Translations under genes and position numbers: made by a program | Shown: positions 1-6,916 of the stretch, in pieces | Layout of the letters: each line of letters begins with the position of its first letter | Numbering within the stretch: position 1 is the stretch's first letter | Assembly: GCA_013812385.1 (NCBI GenBank) | Contig: JACCTM010000223.1 | Location: 1 to 6,916, forward strand | Source of the DNA: Geodermatophilaceae bacterium | Lineage (GTDB): Bacteria; Actinomycetota; Actinomycetes; Mycobacteriales; Geodermatophilaceae | Direction of reading: 5' to 3' | DNA: 6,916 bases | The notes under the pieces: model-generated | Told to the model about the DNA's origin: nothing | Database searches by the model: none | What the model saw: the letters and a program-made list of their open reading frames with translations, nothing else

Positions 1-1289
<1,289 letters not shown>

Positions 1290-1298
1290 GATGTGTTG

Positions 1299-1305
1299 CT
1301 CTCCT
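1299..1305 (-). promoter_or_regulatory. Ribosome binding site of secA
   Basis: AGGAGAG on the minus strand lies 9 nt upstream of the GTG at 1289. It decides that start, since no ATG is nearby in the secA frame. It is the strongest Shine-Dalgarno sequence in the window, which suggests secA is translated independently of the genes upstream. Confidence 0.7.
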
Positions 1306-1355
1306 GGGAGGTCACGAGGCCCAACCGAAGCGGAAACGAGCCAATACCCATGGTA

Positions 1356-1373
1356 GGCGGGTGGCTGCCCGCC
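1356..1373 (-). terminator. GC hairpin in the hpf-secA spacer, possible weak terminator or attenuator
   Basis: The minus-strand transcript can form a perfect 6-bp stem, GGCGGG / CCCGCC, with a 6-nt loop (CAGCCA), just 8 nt after the hpf stop codon. There is no U-tract after it, so it is not a classical intrinsic terminator. In GC-rich actinobacteria hairpins without U-tracts can terminate or stabilise 3' ends, but that role here is inferred. Confidence 0.35.
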
Positions 1374-1380
1374 CCGGCGC

Positions 1381-2058
1381 TCAGTCGGTCAGCCGGATGA
1401 CGCCGTAGTCATAACCCTTGCGGCGATATACGACGCTGGGGGCGCCACTGGCCCGGTCGGCGAACAGGTAGAAGTCGTGACCGACGAGTTCCATCTCGAA
1501 CAGCGCCTGCTCCATGCTCATCGGCTCGGCAGAATGTCGCTTTTCCCGGACGATCCGGCCGGGCAGCTGATCGTCGACGCGTACGGACTGGCCATCGGCC
1601 TGGTCAGCCGACGCAGCGCTCGGTTGGCCATCGCCGTTTTGGCCATCGCCGTTGTTGCCGATCGCCTCGGCCAGCGAGCCAGTAGGAACCTCGTAACCCT
1701 GCGCGGCCACGGCCGCGGTGGCGGCGGCCACGCTGGTGGGGGTATGCCGGCCGTGGTGCACCCGCCGCCGGTCAGCACTACGCCGGAACCGATTCTCCAG
1801 CCGAGTGCAGGCTTGATCCAGCGCGGCGTAGAAGTCGCTGGCGCAGGCTTCGGAGCGTACGGCGGGTCCTCGGGACTTGCAGGTCAGTTCGATGCGTTGA
1901 CAGGAATCGGACTGTCGAGGATTGCGTTCGTGCAGCAACTCGACGTCGATCCGGATCAACTTGTGGTCGTAGCGCTCGATTCGGCGCAGTCGTTCGCCGA
2001 CATGGGTACGAAAGTGCTCGGGGACTTCAACATTTCGGCCTCGGACAACGATTTCCAC
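1381..2058 (-). CDS. hpf: Long-form ribosome hibernation promoting factor (HPF / RaiA family)
   Basis: Long HPF binds the 30S decoding region and dimerises 70S ribosomes into inactive 100S particles during slow growth or stress. The N-terminal ribosome-binding domain is at residues 1-98 (EIVVRGRNVEV, then ELTCKSRGPAVRSEACASDFYAALDQ). A low-complexity linker of about 60 residues follows (roughly 108-168). The C-terminal dimerisation domain is at 170-225, with ELVGHDFYLF and VVYRRKGYDYGVIRL. The longest frame starts at ATG 2070, 12 nt upstream, directly after an in-frame TGA. I prefer GTG 2058 because GGGAG sits 5 nt before it, the ATG has no Shine-Dalgarno, and the resulting start (MEIVVRGRNVEV) matches the mycobacterial form MDIVVKGRNVEV. 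This gives 225 residues. The 153 nt to comF leave room for a separate promoter, but I saw no convincing -35/-10 pair. The linker carries a 15-nt tandem duplication. The family is firm; the exact start is less so. Confidence 0.95.
   Translation of the reverse strand: MEIVVRGRNVEVPEHFRTHVGERLRRIERYDHKLIRIDVELLHERNPRQSDSCQRIELTCKSRGPAVRSEACASDFYAALDQACTRLENRFRRSADRRRVHHGRHTPTSVAAATAAVAAQGYEVPTGSLAEAIGNNGDGQNGDGQPSAASADQADGQSVRVDDQLPGRIVREKRHSAEPMSMEQALFEMELVGHDFYLFADRASGAPSVVYRRKGYDYGVIRLTD
1624..1653 (-). repeat. Perfect 15-nt tandem duplication inside hpf
   Basis: The 15-mer TTGGCCATCGCCGTT (plus strand) occurs twice back to back, with no mismatch. On the coding strand it encodes NGDGQ twice (residues 136-145 counted from the GTG start). 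It lies in the flexible linker between the two HPF domains and keeps the frame, so it should only change linker length. It looks like a replication-slippage product. Confidence 0.9.
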
Positions 2059-2063
2059 GCAAA

Positions 2064-2068
2064 CTCCC
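2064..2068 (-). promoter_or_regulatory. Ribosome binding site that favours the GTG start of hpf
   Basis: GGGAG on the minus strand is followed by a 5-nt spacer (TTTGC) and then GTG at 2058. The Shine-Dalgarno overlaps the G of the alternative ATG at 2070, so the two starts would be hard to use together. The ATG itself is preceded by CGCATGACCG, with no purine-rich run. Confidence 0.55.
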
Positions 2069-2211
2069 ATCGGTCATGCGGTGCGGACCTGTACGACAGA
2101 AGTGCCAGCGGCAACACCACCTCTCCGTTATCAAGATGTTCACGGTGGGTTCTGCAGGACGCTAGTAGCTTCGTCGGCGATCGGCCATAGGACGATCTGT
2201 ATCGCGGACCG

Positions 2212-2940
2212 TCATGGGGTTCGATCGCGCTGGGTTGCCGCGACGACGACGGCGCCCAGTTGCGACGGGCCGAGATCGAGGCCGGCGGACAGGCAGGTGC
2301 TGGCCGCGACCAGAGTGGCACCGGTGGTCACGATGTCGTCCGTGATCACCACCATCGCGTCCGGTGGTGGTCTGCGGACCGGTCCCACCGAGAAGGCTCC
2401 GCGAAGGTTGACCGCCCTGGCGTCGGCCGCCAGCCCCACCGAATCCAGGCCCGCCGTGGTCCTGCGCAACGCCGTAACGCTGCGAGCCGGGATATCCGCC
2501 GCCTGCAGAAAACGCACCGTCCAGCGGGTCCAATCACTGACGTGATCGCGGCCGCGCTCGCGCCGCGCCGATCGACTCGCCGGCACGGGCACCAGCCACA
2601 GCTGTCCGAACTGGCTCGGCCACTCCTGCTGGGAGGTGATCAGGAGCCCGATCGCAGCGGCCAGCATCGCCCCGAGGGAGCGGTCGAGCTCGCGACGGTC
2701 CCGCTCCTTGGCGGCCAGGACGGCACGGCGCACGCTGCCTGAGTAGGTGGCTGCCGTGGTGAGCGGCGGCAGTCCGGGCGGGCAGGGATCAGGTCGATGA
2801 AGGACCGGATCGAAGTCGACCCGAAGGCAGGTCGGGCACCAGGCAGTGCCGAGATCCCCGCAACCGACGCACGCTCGCGGCAACACCAGCTCGATCAGAC
2901 CGGACAGCAGGCTCGGCCGATCGCCGCTGATCGCTGTCAC
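2212..2940 (-). CDS. ComF-family protein (zinc-finger plus phosphoribosyltransferase domain)
   Basis: This is a 242-residue member of the ComF / GntX family. ComF proteins assist import of single-stranded DNA in naturally competent bacteria, but most actinobacterial members have no proven role. An N-terminal zinc-binding knuckle is formed by Cys24, Cys27, Cys35 and Cys38 (CVGCG and CPTC). The phosphoribosyltransferase-like fold follows: VPVPASRSARRERGRDHV at 117-134, DSVGLAADARAVNLRGAF at 166-183, and the PRPP-binding loop VVITDDIVTTGAT at 197-209, with the acidic pair Asp201-Asp202 intact. The start is GTG at 2940. It has no Shine-Dalgarno, yet it is the only standard start codon in this frame between the lpqB stop and the zinc finger that leaves a normal N-terminus. 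The position between lpqB and hpf matches the M. tuberculosis order. Domain identity is strong; the biological role is unknown. Confidence 0.9.
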   Translation of the reverse strand: MTAISGDRPSLLSGLIELVLPRACVGCGDLGTAWCPTCLRVDFDPVLHRPDPCPPGLPPLTTAATYSGSVRRAVLAAKERDRRELDRSLGAMLAAAIGLLITSQQEWPSQFGQLWLVPVPASRSARRERGRDHVSDWTRWTVRFLQAADIPARSVTALRRTTAGLDSVGLAADARAVNLRGAFSVGPVRRPPPDAMVVITDDIVTTGATLVAASTCLSAGLDLGPSQLGAVVVAATQRDRTP

Positions 2941-2991
2941 CGTGCCGAGGATGGGCGGCCGGGAGGTCCGGTGGGGCGGCGGCGCTCGGAC

Positions 2992-3042
2992 TGTGGACGG
3001 GCTTCGTCGTCCGGTGGACAGACCGTGGGCAGGTGTGGAAAG
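2992..3042 (-). promoter_or_regulatory. Three DnaA-box-like 9-mers at 21-bp spacing in the lpqB-comF spacer
   Basis: On the minus strand the 9-mers CTTTCCACA (3042-3034), CTGTCCACC (3021-3013) and CCGTCCACA (3000-2992) share orientation. They start exactly 21 bp apart, about two helical turns. Against the DnaA boxes TTGTCCACA / TTATCCACA and the close variant TTTTCCACA, they match at about 8, 7 and 7 of 9 positions. All lie in the 144-nt non-coding spacer. Binding by DnaA or any other protein is an inference from sequence only; the sites are imperfect and may be coincidental. Confidence 0.3.
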
Positions 3043-3084
3043 CCGTGGAGGTCCCGGCGACGGCGGGGTCGGCCGAGTTGCGGC

Positions 3085-4812
3085 TCAGCTGGGATAGAAC
3101 GGCGCCGTACCCGGCAGCGGCGCCTGACCTCTGATCAGCACCGCCCAGACCTCCAGGGTGAACTGCCAGACGGTCCCGCCGGCTGAGACCAGCGCCCGGT
3201 TCGGCGCGGCGGCCACCGCGTCGGGTTCTCCGGGAAGGCCGTCGGTGGTGAGCTCGGTGATCCCCCAGCCGTCCACCCCGATCGTGTACGGGACGATCTG
3301 GTCACCGCCGGGTTCGATGGCCAGGACGATCAGGCTGCCGGCCGAGGTCCAGGACACATCTCGTACGCCGCTGAGACTGGGGGCGATCGCCACAGGGGAC
3401 CGAACCGTGACGGTGTCCTGGGTGCGCTCGACGCGGGCGATGAACAGAGCCGGTCCTGCCGCGGTCTCGATGATCAGCGCCGCACGCGCGCCGTCTCGGG
3501 ACAAGTGGAACGCCCGTACGGCACCGGTTCCGGCCAGTTCCGGAGCCGGGACGGGCTGACCCGCAGCGCCGGTGGGGATGCGGAAGACATCGCTGCCGTT
3601 GAGGACCGTCCACACCTCCTCGGCGACCGGACTCCAGGTCGGGGCGGTCAACCGGGAGCCGGGCAGCACCTCGGCGAGTTCGCCGCCGTAGGGCCCGACG
3701 TACAGCGTCGAGGACTGCCCGCTGACCGCAAGTCCGGCCAGCGACAGCGGTTCGCCAGTGCTCTCGTCGATCGAAACCGCGGCGCTGGTCAGGCCGTAGG
3801 CCGCCGTGCCGGCCGGGCCGGGGATGGGATTGCCGTCCTGGGTCCGTACGCCGCCCGCGTCGATGTAGTGGCCCACTCCAGTGGCCCCGCCGGAATCGGA
3901 GTCGAAGCTGAGCCAATCGGAGAGCTCTTGGACCGGGCCGACGCCGGGCAGTTGCGGGTCGGTGCCATTGACCGTGATCTCCAAGCTCTGGATGGAGAGC
4001 TGGCCGAGCAGCGTGTAGACCAGTTGCGCGGACAGCCCCTCGAGATCCTCGTTGCTGGGCTCACCGTCCTGCCTCAGGTCAACGCGCGCCTGCCGGCCGG
4101 TCACCAGAACGTTGCTGACCAGCCGCATGTCCGCCAGTTCGTTGACCACGGCTGGACTCAGCCACAGGCTGGGGCCGGCCAGCAGCCGCTCGACCAGTTG
4201 GGTGGACTGCACCCGGCCGTCCCGTACGAAGAACCTCGGGTCGGGTACGACGAAGCGGCTGGTCGCGTCCAGGAAGTAGATGTCACGCTGTTCATAGGCG
4301 CGTTCAAAGTCGGTGCGGGTGATGTAGATGCCCGCCCGCGGTTCGGAGATCCGCCACTGGTCGTTTTCCAGGACCACGGGTATTTCGATGGCGAACTCGT
4401 CGATTTCCGGAGTGAAGATGCCGGCTCGATCGACGGTTCCGACCAGCTGGCCGGTCACCCGCACCGCGTTCTCCGGCCCGGAAGTGACGGCCGAGAGTTC
4501 CGGCTCGATGACCGTGATGCTGGCGGTGTCGTCCCACGTCTCGGCCTGTGCGGCGACCAGGTACTCCCTGGAGACCGGCCTGCCCTGCACGGTGCTGGCC
4601 GAGGATTCGATGAAGCCCCGCACGATTTCTTCGGGGCTCGCCCCCGGCTCGGGCGACAGCGGCTCGACTCCGATCGGCTCGTCCACGCCACCGCTGACCT
4701 GGGTGATCGCCACCGGCGCGGAGGCGGTCGGGACCGTCGAACAGCCGCTGATCACCAACCCGAGGATGGCCGCCCAGACGCCCAGTCGCATCGACTGTGA
4801 GCGCCCGGTCAT
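3085..4812 (-). CDS. lpqB: Lipoprotein LpqB, extracytoplasmic partner of the MtrAB two-component system
   Basis: LpqB is a membrane-anchored lipoprotein; in mycobacteria it binds the sensor part of MtrB and modulates MtrA phosphorylation, cell-wall behaviour and division. A signal peptide (MRLGVWAAILGLVISGC) ends in the lipobox ISGC with the lipidated Cys24. Residues about 55-165 form the N-terminal domain. A GerMN-type domain covers about 200-285 (TQLVERLLAGPSLWL through SLEITVNG). The rest, about 300-575, has the short repeated strands expected of the C-terminal beta-propeller (for example LYVGPYGG, PTWSPVAEEVWTV, VRDVSWTSAGSLIVLAI). The length of 575 residues is close to the 583 of the M. 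tuberculosis protein. The start codon overlaps the mtrB stop by ATGA and has no Shine-Dalgarno, so translational coupling is likely. Met8 is a possible alternative start, less favoured because it loses the overlap. Confidence 0.95.
   Translation of the reverse strand: MTGRSQSMRLGVWAAILGLVISGCSTVPTASAPVAITQVSGGVDEPIGVEPLSPEPGASPEEIVRGFIESSASTVQGRPVSREYLVAAQAETWDDTASITVIEPELSAVTSGPENAVRVTGQLVGTVDRAGIFTPEIDEFAIEIPVVLENDQWRISEPRAGIYITRTDFERAYEQRDIYFLDATSRFVVPDPRFFVRDGRVQSTQLVERLLAGPSLWLSPAVVNELADMRLVSNVLVTGRQARVDLRQDGEPSNEDLEGLSAQLVYTLLGQLSIQSLEITVNGTDPQLPGVGPVQELSDWLSFDSDSGGATGVGHYIDAGGVRTQDGNPIPGPAGTAAYGLTSAAVSIDESTGEPLSLAGLAVSGQSSTLYVGPYGGELAEVLPGSRLTAPTWSPVAEEVWTVLNGSDVFRIPTGAAGQPVPAPELAGTGAVRAFHLSRDGARAALIIETAAGPALFIARVERTQDTVTVRSPVAIAPSLSGVRDVSWTSAGSLIVLAIEPGGDQIVPYTIGVDGWGITELTTDGLPGEPDAVAAAPNRALVSAGGTVWQFTLEVWAVLIRGQAPLPGTAPFYPS
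4809..4812 (-). other. ATGA stop/start overlap coupling mtrB to lpqB
   Basis: The lpqB ATG (4812-4810) and the mtrB TGA (4811-4809) share bases. No purine-rich run lies just upstream, so lpqB translation probably depends on ribosomes finishing mtrB. This would keep kinase and lipoprotein at matched levels. Confidence 0.75.
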
Positions 4813-6467
4813 GGTCTGGCCCCGGCGGGTCCGGCGACAACGTCGTAGGGATCGATCGTCTCTGCTGTCGGCACGAGGGAAAGCGGGGAGCCTTCCAACT
4901 CCACTCCCTGTACGAGTGGCAGGGTGAGCCGGAACTGAGCGCCCTCACCGGGACTGCCCCAGGCCTGCAACCAACCAGTGTGCAGTCGGGCGTCCTCCCG
5001 GCTGATGGACAGTCCGAGCCCGGTGCCGCCGCCGAGCCGGCTGCGGGCCGGATCGGCCCGCCAGAAGCGGTCGAAGACCCTGGAGGTCTCCTCGGCGTTC
5101 ATGCCCGGGCCGTGGTCGCGAACCGTGATCGCCGCTGCGGCCTCGTTGCCGGCCAGAGTCACCTCGATGAGTCCGCCATCGCCATGGTGGATCGCGTTGA
5201 GGACGAGGTTGCGCAGGATCCGCTGGATGCGCCGCGAATCGATCTCGGCGATCACAGGTTCGTCGGGCAGCCTCAGCACAACGGTTGCCTCGCGCCGCTG
5301 GGCAAGCGGCTCGGTGGCGGTGAGGACCCCCTGCACAAGGGGTCCTAGTTCGGTCGGTTCGGCGACCAGACTGGCCGCCCCTGCGTCGTATCGGCTGATC
5401 TCCAACAAATCGGTCAGCAGTCCCTCGAACCGGCCCAGTTCGGTCTGCAGAAGTTCGGCCGAGCGGGACACATCTGGCGCGAAGTCAGCGCGCGCACTGT
5501 GCAGGATGTCGGCGGCCATCCGCACCGTGGTCAGCGGCGTTCGCAACTCGTGCGACACGTCGCTGGTGAACCGCTGCTGCAGCCGGGACAGGTCTTCCAA
5601 CTGGGTGATCTGTTTCTGCAGGCTGGCCGCCATCCGGTTGAACGACCCGCCCAGCCGAGCCAGGTCGTCCTCTCCACGGATGGGCAGCCGCCGCTCCAGT
5701 TGTCCGGAGGCCAGTTGCTCTGCGGTCTGGGCGGCCAGCCGAACCGGTCTGACCACCAGCCGGGTGACCAGGGTGCCGATCCCCGCGACCAGGACGACCA
5801 GGCCCAGGCCGGAGACCACGACGGTGCTCCGGATCGCCGCCAGACTGCGCTGCTCCTGGTCGAGCGGAAAGACGTAATAGAGTTCATAGGTTCCGGCTTG
5901 GCTCGGAACCGGAGCCCCGACGACCAGCGAGGGAACGGCGGGTCCATCCTCGGTGGGCATGACCGCGTACTGGTACGTCTGGGCCCCTTCACCGACCTCA
6001 GCGATCAGGGCTTCGGGCAGGGTCGGCGTCAGCCCGGCGAATGACGGCTGGGTCAACGGTGTGGAGGTGTCCCGGTTGATCATCACGATGGCGAACTGCC
6101 CGGCGCTCCCACCACGCGTGCGCAGTTCATCGACCGTGCGCTGCAATGTCTCTCGGATAGAGCGTGGGTCTCCGGTAGGGACGGCGACGACCTGGTTACG
6201 CGCGTATTGCACTCCGACGTCAGCCTGCGAGATGGCCGCGTCCTTCTTCGCCGTCAGTTGCTGGGTGCGGATCTGGTTGAACAGGATGACGGAGATGATG
6301 ATGACCGCGGCGCCGGCCACTGCCATGGTGATGATGGCCACCCGTAGCTGCAGTGAGCGGCGATAGTGCCGCCAGGCGGTCCGTCCGGTGATGCGTGCGC
6401 GCAGCCGCAGCTCGCGAAACGCACCATGGAGGCGGGATCGCGAGCCAGTGAGCCGGGACGTTGTCAT
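4809..6467 (-). CDS. mtrB: Sensor histidine kinase MtrB
   Basis: MtrB is the membrane histidine kinase that phosphorylates MtrA. In 552 residues it shows a basic cytoplasmic N-terminus (1-40), a first membrane helix (about 41-63), an extracytoplasmic sensor region (about 64-213), a second helix (about 214-237), and a HAMP linker (about 237-290). The H box is SHELRTPL with phospho-acceptor His306. The N box is NLVLNAIHHG (Asn424), the G1 box DHGPGM (451-456), the F box VFDRFWR (464-470), and the G2 box GGTGLGLSI (480-488). The segment EDARLHTGWLQAWG after the G2 box is typical of actinobacterial MtrB. All catalytic residues are present, so the kinase should be active. The ATG at 6467 lies 21 nt after the mtrA stop, with no Shine-Dalgarno in that C-rich gap. 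Its stop overlaps the lpqB start, as expected for a single operon. Confidence 0.97.
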   Translation of the reverse strand: MTTSRLTGSRSRLHGAFRELRLRARITGRTAWRHYRRSLQLRVAIITMAVAGAAVIIISVILFNQIRTQQLTAKKDAAISQADVGVQYARNQVVAVPTGDPRSIRETLQRTVDELRTRGGSAGQFAIVMINRDTSTPLTQPSFAGLTPTLPEALIAEVGEGAQTYQYAVMPTEDGPAVPSLVVGAPVPSQAGTYELYYVFPLDQEQRSLAAIRSTVVVSGLGLVVLVAGIGTLVTRLVVRPVRLAAQTAEQLASGQLERRLPIRGEDDLARLGGSFNRMAASLQKQITQLEDLSRLQQRFTSDVSHELRTPLTTVRMAADILHSARADFAPDVSRSAELLQTELGRFEGLLTDLLEISRYDAGAASLVAEPTELGPLVQGVLTATEPLAQRREATVVLRLPDEPVIAEIDSRRIQRILRNLVLNAIHHGDGGLIEVTLAGNEAAAAITVRDHGPGMNAEETSRVFDRFWRADPARSRLGGGTGLGLSISREDARLHTGWLQAWGSPGEGAQFRLTLPLVQGVELEGSPLSLVPTAETIDPYDVVAGPAGARP

Positions 6468-6488
6468 CGCGGTGTAAGGGGGCGGGGG

Positions 6489-6916
6489 CTACGGAGGCCC
6501 GGCCTTGTAGCCGACTCCGCGTACGGTTAGGACGACCTCAGGGTGCTCCGGATCGATCTCGACCTTGGACCGCAGCCGTTGCACATGCACGTTGACCAGT
6601 CTGGTGTCGGCCGCGTGCCGGTAGCCCCACACCTGTTCGAGCAGGTGTTCGCGGGTGAAGACCTGCCGCGGCTTACGGGCCAGGGCGACCAAGAGGTCGA
6701 ATTCCAGCGGAGTGAGCAGGATCGGCGTCTCGTCCCGGCGGACCTGGTGACCCGCGACGTCGATGCTCACCGCACCGATGGCGAGGGTCTCCGGATGGTC
6801 GGTGTCGGTACGGCGCATCTGCGCCCTGATCCGCGCGACGAGTTCGATCGGCTTGAACGGCTTCACGACGTAGTCGTCGGCGCCGGCTTCCAATCCTCTG
6901 ACCACATCGACGGTGT
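6489..6916 (-). CDS. mtrA: Response regulator MtrA, C-terminal part; 5' end outside window
   Basis: MtrA is an OmpR/PhoB-type DNA-binding regulator, essential in M. tuberculosis and linked there to cell-wall hydrolase genes, oriC and dnaA. The frame is open to the right edge, giving 141 codons of about 228; the phospho-acceptor Asp lies outside. The visible receiver end reads TVDVVRGLEAGADDYVVKPFKP, with the conserved Lys-Pro pair. The winged-helix domain follows: ILLTPLEFDLLVALARKPRQ, QVWGYRHAADTRLVNVHVQ (recognition helix) and LTVRGVGYKAGPP (the wing). It ends with the same GVGYKAGPP as the mycobacterial protein. A GTG at 6905 is inside the receiver domain and is not the real start. It lies 21 nt upstream of mtrB on the same strand. 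Confidence 0.97.
   Translation of the reverse strand, partial: TVDVVRGLEAGADDYVVKPFKPIELVARIRAQMRRTDTDHPETLAIGAVSIDVAGHQVRRDETPILLTPLEFDLLVALARKPRQVFTREHLLEQVWGYRHAADTRLVNVHVQRLRSKVEIDPEHPEVVLTVRGVGYKAGPP

Noticed and set aside
1344..1349. GGGTAT on the minus strand, like the -10 of SigB/SigF-type promoters upstream of secA
   Set aside because: No GTTT-like -35 element occurs 14-16 nt upstream; that region is the GC hairpin. One hexamer alone is not enough.
2115..2150. Inverted repeat CCACC...GGTGG in the comF-hpf spacer
   Set aside because: Only 5 bp pair, across a loop of more than 20 nt, and flanking bases do not extend it. This is expected by chance.
3072..3084. Small hairpin GCCG-CAACT-CGGC just after the lpqB stop
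   Set aside because: The stem is only 4 bp and has no U-tract, too weak to call a terminator.
3505..4800. Plus-strand open frame of 431 codons opposite lpqB
   Set aside because: It is the antisense shadow of lpqB, with Arg/Gly/Asp-rich low-information sequence and no recognisable motif.

Overview
The window comes from a high-GC actinobacterium. It contains most of the conserved mtrA-mtrB-lpqB-comF-hpf-secA locus, and all six genes lie on the minus strand. Transcription therefore runs from the right edge to the left edge. The order matches the one known from Mycobacterium tuberculosis (mtrA, mtrB, lpqB, a ComF-family gene, a long HPF gene, secA1), and each product aligns by eye with its actinobacterial family. 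The genus cannot be told from this sequence.

Layout, right to left. Positions 6916-6489 hold the C-terminal part of the response regulator MtrA, whose 5' end is outside the window. After a C-rich 21-nt gap comes the sensor kinase MtrB (6467-4809). MtrB overlaps the lipoprotein gene lpqB (4812-3085) by an ATGA start/stop. A 144-nt spacer (3084-2941) then separates lpqB from a ComF-family phosphoribosyltransferase gene (2940-2212). A spacer of about 150 nt leads to the long-form ribosome hibernation factor (2058-1381). A 91-nt spacer with a GC hairpin leads to secA (1289 to the left edge), of which only the first 429 codons are present.

MtrA-MtrB-LpqB form one signalling module: MtrB senses at the membrane, LpqB is an extracytoplasmic lipoprotein that modulates MtrB, and MtrA controls cell-wall and division genes. 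ComF, HPF and SecA are conserved neighbours with separate roles: a possible role in DNA uptake or nucleotide metabolism, ribosome dimerisation, and protein export.

I found no mobile element, CRISPR array, RNA gene or novel multigene system; this is ordinary core-genome DNA. The most curious signal is in the lpqB-comF spacer. Three DnaA-box-like 9-mers lie there in the same orientation exactly 21 bp apart, within a wider series of GTGG motifs in helical phase. Smaller points are a likely mis-startable hpf, a 15-nt tandem duplication in the hpf linker, and a lack of Shine-Dalgarno sequences at the mtrB, lpqB and comF starts.
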